64,000 bases of DNA from Anaerolineales bacterium. GTDB taxonomy: Bacteria; Chloroflexota; Anaerolineae; Anaerolineales; UBA6663. The position numbers were made by a program, and so were the translations under genes. The stretch covers positions 38,647-102,646 of the forward strand of contig JADZEK010000013.1 in assembly GCA_020850595.1 (NCBI GenBank). The letters run 5' to 3'. The notes under the pieces were generated by a model. That model saw nothing but the letters and a program-made list of their open reading frames with translations, did not search any database and was not told where the DNA came from. Shown in pieces: positions 15,065-23,032 of the stretch (its first letter is position 1; each line of letters begins with the position of its first letter).

Positions 15065-16891
15065 TCAATCTTTCAGCCGGTACGGCACGTCGGTGACGAC
15101 AAAGCCGCGCCGGAACACCAGCGCCAGTCGCACCAACAACGCCGTTTGGTTGTGCAATATCTGATGCCACCAGCGCGACGCCAAAAACTGCGGCATCACC
15201 ACCGTGATGATGTCGTTGCGCTGGCAGGCCTCAATCCGGTCCAGGTAGGCGATTAGCGGCTCCGAAACCGAGCGATACTCCGATTTCAGCACCTCCAGCC
15301 GCATCCCATCACCCCAGCGCTCCCACTTGGCCCGGATGCGCTCCGTCTCGGCGGGGTCCGTCTCCACGTACACCGCCGTCACATCGTCCGAAAGCGTGCG
15401 GGCGTAGTTGAGCGCGTGCAGCACGCCGCGATGGACGCCCGCGATCGGCACAATCACCCGGTGATGGTGGATGCGCGGCGGCGCGCCGTAATCCTCCAGC
15501 GAGAGTTGCGCGGCCGTGCGCACGTAGTGGCGGTGGATCTGGTAGAACATGCCTACGATCAAGGGGATGAGCACCACCACGATCCAGCCGCCGTGCGTGA
15601 AGCGCGTCAGCACGATCACGCCCAGCACCACCAGTGTCACCACCGCCCCCAGCCCGTTGATGAACGCCAACACATGCCAGTGCGGCCCGCGCAGCCGGAA
15701 CCAGCGCACCACCATGCCCGCCTGCGACAGCGTGAAGCACAAAAATACGCCGATGGCATACAGCGGCAGCAGCGCGTGCGTGTCGCCCCGGAAAGCCACC
15801 AGCAGCAGCGCCGCCAGCCCGCCCAGCAGCATAATCCCGTTCGAGAACACCAGCCGGTCGCCCAGGTTGCCCAGCGGCCGCGGCAGGTAGCCGTCGCGGG
15901 CGATAAACGAACTCAGTCGCGGGAAGTCCGCGAAGGCGGTGTTAGCCGCCAACAGCAAAATAAACGCCGTGGCGACCTGCACCACCACATACGGCAGCCC
16001 GCGCCCGAAGATCCCCGCCGCCATTTGCGACAGCACCGTCTCGCCCTCGCGCGGCACAATCTGCAAATGGCTGGCCAGCACCGAGATCCCGATGAACATG
16101 GTCCCCAGGATCAAGATCATAGCGATCAGCGTCCGCCCGGCGTTGACCGATTCCGGCTTGCGAAAGGCCGGCACCCCGTCAGCGATGGCCTCGATGCCCG
16201 TCAGCGCCGTGCAGCCCGCCGAGAACGCCCGCAAAACAAAAAACAGCGTAATGGCCTGATCGGCCCGCAGCGCTTCCTCCGGCAGAGGCAGCGGGTGCAG
16301 GGTGCCGGTCACGTAGCGCAACAGCCCAAATGCTAGCATGCTGAAGATGCTGATCACGAAGATATACGTCGGCACCGCAAACACGCTGGCCGACTCGCGC
16401 ACGCCGCGCAGGTTGATGATGGTGATGATCGCCACGGCCGCCACCGCCAGGGGCACCCGGTAAGGCAGCAGGAACGGCAGCCACGAAAACAACGCCGCCA
16501 CGCCCGCCGCGATGCTCACCGCCACCGTCAACAAGTAGTCTATCAGCAGCGCCGCTCCGGCCACCAGCGAAGGCAGCGTGCCCAGGTTGTCTTTCGAGAC
16601 GATGTAAGTGCCCCCGCCGTGCGGGTAGCTGCGGATGATCTGGTAGTACGAAGCCCCCACGATGACCAGCAGCGCGGCGATTGCCACTGCCACTTCCACC
16701 GAGATTTCCAGCGCGCCGGCCCCCGCCAGCACCAGCACGAGCAGAATTTCCTCGGTCGCGTAGGCGTTCGACGAGAGCGCATCCGAAGCAAACACCGCCA
16801 GCGCCTTAACTTTCGTCAGACGCTGGTGGTGGGCTTCCGATGTGGCCAGCGGGTTGCCAATGAGGAGACGTCGTAAGTTGAGCGCGGCCAT
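15065..16891 (-). CDS. kimA: KimA-type potassium importer (APC superfamily)
   Basis: 608 residues, matching the length of Bacillus KimA (about 607). The N-terminus RRLLIGNPLATSEAHHQRLT is followed by KALAVFASDALSSNAYATEE, then YPHGGGTYIVSKDNLG, GVRESASVFAVPTYIF, FSAGCTALTGIEAI and AANTAFADFPRL, all close to KimA segments I know. Twelve membrane spans end at about residue 450; the rest is a cytosolic domain with IVPIAGVHRGVLHALNYA and the terminal PYRLKD. KimA couples K+ to protons and is inhibited by cyclic-di-AMP in Firmicutes. The ATG at 16891 with AGGA upstream fits the family start; a TTG at 16936 is the alternative. Two TrkA subunits follow in the operon. Confidence 0.88.
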   Translation of the reverse strand: MAALNLRRLLIGNPLATSEAHHQRLTKVKALAVFASDALSSNAYATEEILLVLVLAGAGALEISVEVAVAIAALLVIVGASYYQIIRSYPHGGGTYIVSKDNLGTLPSLVAGAALLIDYLLTVAVSIAAGVAALFSWLPFLLPYRVPLAVAAVAIITIINLRGVRESASVFAVPTYIFVISIFSMLAFGLLRYVTGTLHPLPLPEEALRADQAITLFFVLRAFSAGCTALTGIEAIADGVPAFRKPESVNAGRTLIAMILILGTMFIGISVLASHLQIVPREGETVLSQMAAGIFGRGLPYVVVQVATAFILLLAANTAFADFPRLSSFIARDGYLPRPLGNLGDRLVFSNGIMLLGGLAALLLVAFRGDTHALLPLYAIGVFLCFTLSQAGMVVRWFRLRGPHWHVLAFINGLGAVVTLVVLGVIVLTRFTHGGWIVVVLIPLIVGMFYQIHRHYVRTAAQLSLEDYGAPPRIHHHRVIVPIAGVHRGVLHALNYARTLSDDVTAVYVETDPAETERIRAKWERWGDGMRLEVLKSEYRSVSEPLIAYLDRIEACQRNDIITVVMPQFLASRWWHQILHNQTALLVRLALVFRRGFVVTDVPYRLKD

Positions 16892-16942
16892 GCCGTCCTG
16901 ATTTCTAATGATGCGAGCGCGGATGCCGACCTGCAAGGGGTG

Positions 16943-16970
16943 ATTGTAGCGTACTCAAACCACTCGTCAA
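16943..16970 (-). promoter_or_regulatory. kimA operon promoter
   Basis: TTGACG (16970-16965), a 16-base spacer and TACAAT (16948-16943) on the minus strand. The start is predicted near 16936, giving a 45-base leader, too short for a ydaO-type c-di-AMP riboswitch. Confidence 0.65.
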
Positions 16971-17032
16971 GACTCCCCGGCGACATTTTCCTGACAACTG
17001 CGCGCGGCGCCGCGCGCTGCGCTTGGCCCGCA

Positions 17033-17041
17033 TGGTACAAT
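17033..17041 (+). promoter_or_regulatory. Extended -10 promoter of lspA
   Basis: TGG plus TACAAT on the plus strand, facing away from the kimA promoter. No convincing -35. It predicts a leader of about 48 bases before the GTG at 17096. Confidence 0.4.
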
Positions 17042-17095
17042 GCCCTCGCAACCCTGCCGCCGCCTGTTCCAGCGGCCCTGGCCTGGAGAGTACCG

Positions 17096-17632
17096 GTGAA
17101 AAAGACGCTTAATCAAACGTTGGTTTACCTGCTGGCCGGCCTGTTAGTGTTGGCCGACCAGTACACCAAGCATGTCGTCCGCACCCACATCCCCCTGAAC
17201 CAAAGCTGGAACCCCTGGCCCGCGCTCGCGCCCTATGTCCGTATCCTGCACATCCAGAACACCGGCGCGGCGTTTGGCATGTTCAAGGACGGCAACCTGC
17301 TCTTCACCGTCATCGCCATCATCGTCTCACTCGTCATCATCGTCTACACCCAGCGCCTGGCGCCCGGCCAGTGGCTCATGCGTCTGGCGCTCGGCCTGCA
17401 GCTGGGCGGCGCCCTGGGCAACTTGGTAGATCGGCTCACCTTTGGCACCGTCACCGACTTCATCAGCGTCGGCAACTTCGCTATCTTCAACGTCGCCGAT
17501 GCCAGCATCAGCACCGGCGTAGCCTTCCTGGCCCTGCTCATGATCTTTGAGGCGCGCCAAGACCGCGGTGCGGCCGGCAGTGGCAGCACGCTCCCCGGCG
17601 TGGACGCGCCCGAAGTGCCCTCCGGTGGCTGA
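17096..17632 (+). CDS. lspA: Lipoprotein signal peptidase (signal peptidase II)
   Basis: 178 residues with four membrane spans. The family boxes are visible: LADQYTKHVV, NTGAAFGMF, GGALGNLVDRL, then FGTVTDFI and FNVADASIS carrying the two catalytic aspartates (about residues 121 and 135). It cleaves diacylated prolipoproteins before the lipobox cysteine. The GTG start has GGAGAG six bases upstream and fits the family N-terminus. The reading frame overlaps the start of the rluD gene by eight bases, so the two are translated together. The C-terminal tail of about 25 polar residues after the last span is longer than usual but harmless in this family. Confidence 0.95.
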   Translation: MKKTLNQTLVYLLAGLLVLADQYTKHVVRTHIPLNQSWNPWPALAPYVRILHIQNTGAAFGMFKDGNLLFTVIAIIVSLVIIVYTQRLAPGQWLMRLALGLQLGGALGNLVDRLTFGTVTDFISVGNFAIFNVADASISTGVAFLALLMIFEARQDRGAAGSGSTLPGVDAPEVPSGG

Positions 17633-18551
17633 GCGGCTTGTCACCATTGGCTTGGCCGAAGCCACCCGGCCCCAGCGCCTGGACCGCCTGATCGCCGCCG
17701 AGCTGCCCGAACTTTCGCGCACCCACGTCCAGCGGCTGATCGCGGATGGCTTCGTCCAGGTAAACCTGGCCGTCATCACCAAGCCCGCCCTGCGCCTCGC
17801 CGGCCCGGCCCAGGTGCACGTGCGCATCCCGCCCGCCGCGCCCAGCCGCTATCAGCCCGAACACATCCCGCTCACTATCGTCTACGAGAACGCCGACCTG
17901 TTGGTGATTGACAAGCCCGCCGGCATGGTCGTGCACCCCGCGGCCGGCCACACCGCCGGCACGCTCGTCAACGCCGTGCTCGCCCACGACCCCGGCCTGG
18001 AAGGCGTCGGCGACGAGCAGCGCCCCGGCATTGTCCACCGGCTTGATAAAGACACTTCCGGCCTCATCATCGTCGCCAAGACCGACGCCGCCCATCGTGA
18101 GCTTCAGCGCCAGTTCAAGGAGCGCTTAGTAGTCAAGACCTATGTGGCCTTGCTCGACGGCCACCCGCCGACCGACACCGGCCGGATCGAGGCCCCCATC
18201 GGCCGCGACCCGCGCAACCGCAAGCTGATGGCGATTGTGCCGGCCCAGCACGGGCGCGCCGCCGTCACCGAGTACCGCGTCACCGAACTCTATCACCATC
18301 ACACGCTGGTAGACGCCCACCCGCTCACCGGCCGCACCCATCAGTTACGTCTGCACTTTGCCTACCTCCAGTGCCCCATCGCGGGCGATACCGTCTATGG
18401 CCGGCGCGCGTCCACCCTGCCGCTCAGCCGCCACTTCTTGCACGCCGCCCGGCTCAGCTTCACACTGCCCGGCAGCGGCGAGCGCCTGAACCTCGAGGCC
18501 CCGCTGCCGCCCGACCTGCGCCGCGCGCTGCAATCGCTGGCCGAGCGCTAA
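17625..18551 (+). CDS. rluD: RluD-type ribosomal RNA pseudouridine synthase
   Basis: 308 residues: an N-terminal S4 RNA-binding domain (PQRLDRLIAAELPELSRTHV) and a catalytic domain with the pseudouridine synthase core HRLDKDTSGLIIVAKT, in which the Asp is the catalytic residue. Further conserved parts are VIDKPAGMVVHPAAGH and HPLTGRTHQLRLHF. It probably modifies 23S rRNA, though the exact site cannot be read from sequence. The GTG at 17625 is within the last codons of lspA; lspA-rluD neighbourhoods are common in bacteria. Confidence 0.93.
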   Translation: MAERLVTIGLAEATRPQRLDRLIAAELPELSRTHVQRLIADGFVQVNLAVITKPALRLAGPAQVHVRIPPAAPSRYQPEHIPLTIVYENADLLVIDKPAGMVVHPAAGHTAGTLVNAVLAHDPGLEGVGDEQRPGIVHRLDKDTSGLIIVAKTDAAHRELQRQFKERLVVKTYVALLDGHPPTDTGRIEAPIGRDPRNRKLMAIVPAQHGRAAVTEYRVTELYHHHTLVDAHPLTGRTHQLRLHFAYLQCPIAGDTVYGRRASTLPLSRHFLHAARLSFTLPGSGERLNLEAPLPPDLRRALQSLAER

Positions 18552-18593
18552 CGGCCGGTCTGGGTGCATAATGCAGACGCGAGCGCGCCGCCC

Positions 18594-18953
18594 ATGCCCC
18601 TGACCCCGCCGCCCAGTGCCCCGTCCGCCGCTCCGGCCAGTGGCCGCGCCCGAGCCTGGGCCGCGTCGGCGCTGTGGGCCGGGCTGGCCTGGCTGCTGCT
18701 CGCGGCGCTGCCGGTGCCGGGGACGAGCTTGCTGGGCGTGCCGGTGTCGCTCTATGCGCTGATCGCGGGCTGGGTCAGCGCGCGCGAGGGGCGCGCCGCG
18801 GGCGACCTGGTGGCCGTGCGCCGGGCGCGCTGGGGCATGGCGCTGGGCTGCGCGGGCTACGTGTGGCTCGGCGCGTTCTTCACGCTTGCCGGCGCGGCCG
18901 TCGTCGCCGGGCTGCTGGCGGCCATGCAGGCCGCGGGGAACAAGGGACCATGA
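18594..18953 (+). CDS. Small membrane protein, DUF4190-like
   Basis: 119 residues: a Pro/Ala-rich N-terminus followed by three hydrophobic stretches (about residues 22-38, 45-60 and 82-110), the last ending FFTLAGAAVVAGLL. The pattern of membrane spans with a short Arg-rich link resembles DUF4190-type proteins, but no signature is strong. A GTG at 18564 would add ten residues, but a TGCATAAT -10-like element at about 18565-18572 makes that start unlikely. Its stop overlaps the start of the threonine aldolase gene (ATGA), so the two are coupled. No function known. Confidence 0.55.
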   Translation: MPLTPPPSAPSAAPASGRARAWAASALWAGLAWLLLAALPVPGTSLLGVPVSLYALIAGWVSAREGRAAGDLVAVRRARWGMALGCAGYVWLGAFFTLAGAAVVAGLLAAMQAAGNKGP

Positions 18954-20005
18954 GCTTCGAGAACGGATTGATTGATCTGCGCAGTGATACGGTCACCCAC
19001 CCGACCCCGGCCATGCGCCAGGCCATGGCGACGGCCGACGTCGGTGACGATGTGTTCAATGATGACCCGACCGTCCACCAGTTGGAGGCGCTCGCCGCGG
19101 CCCTTACCGGCCACACCGCGGCTATGTTCGTCGCCTCCGGCACCATGGGCAACCTGATCGCGCTGCTCACCCACGGCGCCCGCGGCCAGGAAGTCATCGT
19201 CGGCAGCCAGTCGCACATTTACCTCAACGAAGGTGGCGGGATGGCGGCGCTGGCAGGCTTGCAGGCTTATCCCCTGCCTAATCAGCCCGATGGCACGCTG
19301 CGGCTCGAAGACATCGAGGCCGCCATTCGCACCGAAGACGTCCACCACCCCCGCACCCGCCTGGTGTGCCTGGAGAACACGCAAAACATCTGCGGCGGCG
19401 TGCCGCTCAGCGTCACCTACACCCGCCGCGTGGCCGATCTGGCGCACAGCCGCGGCCTCCAGGTGCACCTGGACGGCGCGCGGCTGTTCAACGCGGCCGT
19501 GGCCCAGGGCGTAAGCGCCGCCGATCTGGCCGAGCCGGCCGACACCGTCATGTTCTGCCTCTCCAAGGGCCTCAGCGCCCCGGTCGGCTCGCTGCTGTGC
19601 GGCTCCAAAGACTTCATCGCCGAGGCGCGCCGCAACCGTAAGCTGGTCGGCGGCGGCCTGCGTCAGGCCGGCGTGCTCGCCGCCGCGGGCCTCATCGCCC
19701 TCGACAGCATGATCGAGCGCCTGGAAGACGACCACGCCAACGCGCGCGCGTTGGCGGCCGGACTGCGGAGCGTGCCTGGCCTCGCCCTGCGGACGCCCAA
19801 CCCAGCCACCAACATGGTCTACTTCGACCTGACCCCCCCCGCCCGCTTGCAGTCCGACCAACTGGTGGACCACCTGCGTCGCCGCGGCATCGTGCTCGAT
19901 GGCGACGGCGGCTCGCATTTCCGGCTTGTGACGCACTATTGGGTCAGCGCCGCCGACATTGAGAAGACGGTCGCTGCCTTCCGCGACGTGCTCGGCCCGG
20001 CCTAG
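18950..20005 (+). CDS. ltaE: Low-specificity L-threonine aldolase
   Basis: 351 residues, PLP-dependent fold type I. Typical motifs are IDLRSDTVTHPTPAMRQAM at the N-terminus, GDDVFNDDPTVHQLE, HLDGARLFNAAVA with the Asp that contacts the PLP ring, and CLSKGLSAPVGS with the Schiff-base lysine. The enzyme splits L-threonine or allo-threonine into glycine and acetaldehyde. Length is normal. The ATG at 18950 overlaps the preceding small membrane protein gene and is supported by the conserved N-terminus; the longer open frame upstream reads through that gene. Confidence 0.93.
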   Translation: MSFENGLIDLRSDTVTHPTPAMRQAMATADVGDDVFNDDPTVHQLEALAAALTGHTAAMFVASGTMGNLIALLTHGARGQEVIVGSQSHIYLNEGGGMAALAGLQAYPLPNQPDGTLRLEDIEAAIRTEDVHHPRTRLVCLENTQNICGGVPLSVTYTRRVADLAHSRGLQVHLDGARLFNAAVAQGVSAADLAEPADTVMFCLSKGLSAPVGSLLCGSKDFIAEARRNRKLVGGGLRQAGVLAAAGLIALDSMIERLEDDHANARALAAGLRSVPGLALRTPNPATNMVYFDLTPPARLQSDQLVDHLRRRGIVLDGDGGSHFRLVTHYWVSAADIEKTVAAFRDVLGPA

Positions 20006-20143
20006 CCGGAGGCCATCTCTGCCTCCTTGGCCGCGTCGTCCCGGTCGTGGCGGCCTGGCGCCTGGGCCGGTCGCAACAACGGCGCGCCATCGCGCGCGCG
20101 GCCTCCGTTCAACGCTGCGTCTGTGATAAATTGCGCATGGCTA

Positions 20144-20172
20144 TTGACGCGGCCCAGGCCCTATGGTATAGT
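20144..20172 (+). promoter_or_regulatory. Promoter of tRNA-Asp
   Basis: TTGACG (20144-20149), a 17-base spacer and TATAGT (20167-20172) with TGG directly before it. Predicted start is about six bases before the mature tRNA. Confidence 0.75.
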
Positions 20173-20184
20173 CTCGCCGCGTCT

Positions 20185-20258
20185 GGACCCGTGGTGTAGC
20201 GGCCGAACATGCGGCCCTGTCAAGGCCGAGATCGCGGGTTCGAATCCCGTCGGGTCCG
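20185..20258 (+). tRNA. tRNA-Asp (anticodon GTC)
   Basis: Seventy-four bases fold into a cloverleaf: acceptor GGACCCG with CGGGTCC, anticodon stem CGGCC with GGCCG around the loop CTGTCAA, and the T arm GCGGG TTCGAAT CCCGT. Anticodon GTC, discriminator G. CCA is not encoded. Confidence 0.95.
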
Positions 20259-20316
20259 CTCTGCAAGCTGCACAACGCAATGGTGAGCGCCCCGCGCGCG
20301 ACTGCCGGAGCGACAG

Positions 20317-20355
20317 ACACCTCCTCCGCCATCAGCGGATGGGGTGTTTTTGTTT
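20317..20355 (+). terminator. Intrinsic terminator after tRNA-Asp
   Basis: ACACC (20317) pairs with GGTGT (20343), with an inner TCCGC / GCGGA stem, followed by TTTTTGTTTG. A good rho-independent terminator. Confidence 0.8.
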
Positions 20356-20451
20356 GTGTGTCCGCCCTGGTCATCGCCCCTCATCCCTGCTAGACTCCCT
20401 CCTGCCGGCGGCCCACGCCGTGCCCTGCCGCCGTGCTTTCAGGGGAGCCTG

Positions 20452-22161
20452 ATGCCGACCACCGCCAGCCCATGCCCGCTACCCACCCGCCGCCTGTCCG
20501 GCCTGGCCCTGGCCGCTGCCCTCGGCGCTGCCCTCGGCGCTGCCCTCACCCTCGGCCTATTCGCGGGCTTGCCTGCTGCCTACGCCCGGCCGCTGGCCGA
20601 CCCCGCGCCCGTCACCAGCACCGCCGACAGCGGCCCCGGCTCACTGCGCGAGGCCCTCACGCTCGCCGTGGACGGCGACACCATTTCCTTCAGCCTCCCG
20701 CCCGACAGCACCATCGTCGTCTCCAGCGACCTGACCGTCAGCGTGGCCCTTACCATTGACGGCTCCACCGCGGCCAACCTCACCCTCAGCGGCGGCGGCG
20801 CTACCCGCGTCTTCAGCGCCACCGCGCCCCTCCACCTCATCGGCCTCAACGTCACCGCCGGCGTGGCTGCCGACATGGGCGGGGGGCTATACTCCACCTG
20901 CGCCGTCTCTCTCACCAGCGTCACCTTCTATTCCAACACCGCCGGCGGGCGCGGCGGCGGCCTGTACACCGCCGGCGTCCTCAGCGCCACCGCCTCCAAC
21001 TTCCTCACCAACACGGCTATCGGCGGGCGCGGCGGCGGCGTCTATGCCGAAGCCGGCCTCAGCTTCCTCGGCGGCCTCGTTCAGAACAACCTAAGCAGCG
21101 GCGTGTATAGCGCCGGCGGTCTTGGAACCGACGGCATGGCCGTCCTCACCGGCGCCCACGTCATCAGCAACACCGCCGGCGATGCGGGCGGCGGCCTGCG
21201 GGCCGGTGCCGGCGCTCAGCTCACCAACGTAGTCTTCCGTGACAACTCGGCCGGCGCGCTGGGTGGCGGTGCGTTTGTCAACGGGGCCGCCACGCTCTCC
21301 GGCGTCACGCTTGAGCGCAACCAGGCCGGAACCGATGGCGGTGGCTTCTATGCGCTGGGCAGCGCGGCCGCGGTGTTCGGCGGCGAGGTCATCCGCAACA
21401 CGGCCGGCGGCTTCGGGGGCGGCTTGTTCGCTGGCACTGGGCTGACCTTGTCCGGCACACACTTCCTCACCAACAGCGCCGGGGCCGACGGCGGCGGCGC
21501 GTTCGTCGTCGGCGGCGGCCTGTTTGCCGAAAGCGGCCTGTTCCGCGGCAACCAGGCCGCTAACGGCGGCGGCCTGGCGGTCCTCACCGGCGCCTACCTC
21601 ACCGCCACCCAGTTCTTCAGCAACAGCGCCCTCGGCGATGGCGGCGCCCTGCAACTCGCCGGCGGCGATGGCCTGCTCGTTAACCTCCTCCTCGCCCGCA
21701 ACACAGCTGGCGGCCTGGGGGCGGGCCTCAACCTGGCCGGCGGCGGCGATGTCATCGTCCTGCACGTCACTCTCGCCGACAGCGCCAACCCCGGCGCGGC
21801 TATCGTCGTGCAGGCCGGCTCCGTCTCCCTCACCAACACGCTTCTCGCAGGCCATGCCACCGGCCTGAACCTGCTTGGCGGCGCGGCAGCCGAAGACTAC
21901 ACGCTCTTCTACAGCACCACCGTCACCGCCACCGCCGGCGTCGCCTCCGGCGTCCACAGCCTCGTCGGCGATCCCCGCTTCATCAACGCCGCCGCCGATG
22001 ATTATCGCCTGGGGCTCGCCAGCGCGGGCGTCAATGCCGGCCTTGACATCGGCGTGCTGCTAGATTTTGAAGGCCAGCCGCGCCCCTTCGGCCCCGCCCC
22101 CGACATCGGCGCGGACGAGGCGCAGGTCTCCCGGCGCTTCCTGCCGCTACTGGTGCGCTAG
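20452..22161 (+). CDS. Secreted right-handed beta-helix (polymorphic repeat) protein
   Basis: 569 residues. A signal peptide (about residues 1-44, ending AYARP) is followed by TSTADSGPGSLREAL and GDTISFSLP, the usual opening of parallel beta-helix adhesion-type proteins. The body is made of short Gly/Ala/Asn repeats such as GGRGGGLYTAGVLS and GGGFYALGSAAAVFGG, each a rung of the helix. The C-terminus VNAGLDIGVL ... PDIGADEAQ is a choice-of-anchor-Q-type module. The last residues FLPLLVR resemble a short hydrophobic C-terminal tag that I associate with exported Chloroflexota proteins (from memory). The ATG at 20452 has GGGGAG upstream. Probably a cell-surface or extracellular structural protein; ligand unknown. 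Confidence 0.85.
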   Translation: MPTTASPCPLPTRRLSGLALAAALGAALGAALTLGLFAGLPAAYARPLADPAPVTSTADSGPGSLREALTLAVDGDTISFSLPPDSTIVVSSDLTVSVALTIDGSTAANLTLSGGGATRVFSATAPLHLIGLNVTAGVAADMGGGLYSTCAVSLTSVTFYSNTAGGRGGGLYTAGVLSATASNFLTNTAIGGRGGGVYAEAGLSFLGGLVQNNLSSGVYSAGGLGTDGMAVLTGAHVISNTAGDAGGGLRAGAGAQLTNVVFRDNSAGALGGGAFVNGAATLSGVTLERNQAGTDGGGFYALGSAAAVFGGEVIRNTAGGFGGGLFAGTGLTLSGTHFLTNSAGADGGGAFVVGGGLFAESGLFRGNQAANGGGLAVLTGAYLTATQFFSNSALGDGGALQLAGGDGLLVNLLLARNTAGGLGAGLNLAGGGDVIVLHVTLADSANPGAAIVVQAGSVSLTNTLLAGHATGLNLLGGAAAEDYTLFYSTTVTATAGVASGVHSLVGDPRFINAAADDYRLGLASAGVNAGLDIGVLLDFEGQPRPFGPAPDIGADEAQVSRRFLPLLVR

Positions 22162-22180
22162 GCGGCTCGGCCGCCTCGGT

Positions 22181-22186
22181 TACAAT
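22181..22186 (+). promoter_or_regulatory. -10 element of the methyltransferase-dnaE2 unit
   Basis: TACAAT in the context GGTTACAATCGCC, matching the -10 pattern elsewhere in the window. Transcription would start near 22193, 30 bases before the ATG at 22223. Confidence 0.4.
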
Positions 22187-22222
22187 CGCCTCCGCGCTGA
22201 CGCGCCCACCTCAGGACCAGGC

Positions 22223-23032
22223 ATGCCCACCGACCTACGCTCGGCGTTCTACCGCAGCCCGCTGTATCCCCCTTACTTCCGCGCCGTGCGCGCCCTGCAG
22301 CGCGGCCGCCAGTGGCTCATCGAGCGCGCCAGCGGCCGCCCGCCGCTGCCCGCGCCGCGCCTCATGTCCTTCGTCACCGGCACCACCGACTTCAACTGGT
22401 TCCTGCTTTCCGGGCGTCAGGGCGCCCTGAGCATCGAAGCCATCCTCCAGAAGAATAAGCTGGCCCTCCCGCGCTTCAGCGCCGTGCTCGACTTCGGCTG
22501 CGGCATCGGCCGCGTCATCCGCCACTTCAACCGCCTGCGCGGCCCGCGCCTCTTCGGCTGCGACTACAACCCCGAGTTGATCGAGTGGTGCCGGCGCAAC
22601 CTCCGGTTCGCCCAATTCGACCTCAACCCGCTCGACGGCCCCCTCGCTTACGCCGACGGTCAGTTCGACTTCATTTACGCCCTGTCCGTGTTCACACACC
22701 TCACCGGGCCGCAGCAAGATGCCTGGCTGCGTGAGCTGGCTCGCGTGCTGCGCCCCGGCGGCTGCCTGCTCTTCTCCGTCCATGGCGCCTATTACCTGCG
22801 CGACTTGAACCAGGCCCAGCAGGCCGCTTTTCAGGCCGGCGAGCGCCTCGTCTTCGGCGGCGACCAGGCCGGCACCAACGTCTGCACCACCTACCACTCG
22901 CCCGCGGCCGTGCGCCGCCACCTCGCCCCCGGCTGGGACGTGCTAGACTTCGTGCCCGAGGGCGCCCTGGGCAACCCCCGGCAAGACTACTGGCTCTTCC
23001 GCAAGCGCGGCCTGTCCGCCCCGCCTGCGTGA
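22223..23032 (+). CDS. Class I SAM-dependent methyltransferase
   Basis: 269 residues. Motif I is VLDFGCGIGRVIRHF, followed by GCDYNPELIEWCRRN, the acidic loop, and a strand with LRPGGCLLFSVHG. The N-terminal 75 residues contain a segment rich in aromatic and Arg residues that precedes the fold. The family resembles type 11/25 methyltransferases; no substrate motif is visible. The ATG at 22223 lies 36 bases downstream of a TACAAT -10. Its stop overlaps the GTG start of the dnaE2 gene. Confidence 0.85.
   Translation: MPTDLRSAFYRSPLYPPYFRAVRALQRGRQWLIERASGRPPLPAPRLMSFVTGTTDFNWFLLSGRQGALSIEAILQKNKLALPRFSAVLDFGCGIGRVIRHFNRLRGPRLFGCDYNPELIEWCRRNLRFAQFDLNPLDGPLAYADGQFDFIYALSVFTHLTGPQQDAWLRELARVLRPGGCLLFSVHGAYYLRDLNQAQQAAFQAGERLVFGGDQAGTNVCTTYHSPAAVRRHLAPGWDVLDFVPEGALGNPRQDYWLFRKRGLSAPPA

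Noticed and set aside
16892..16942. A ydaO/c-di-AMP riboswitch before kimA
   Set aside because: The leader is only about 45 bases from the predicted start and lacks the conserved motifs.
21091..21957. A minus-strand open frame inside the beta-helix gene
   Set aside because: It mirrors the Gly/Ala repeats of the real gene and shows no start signal or recognisable domain.
22140..22223. A LexA-type box before the methyltransferase-dnaE2 unit
   Set aside because: No palindrome resembling GAAC-N4-GTTC or a CTG-N10-CAG type was found.
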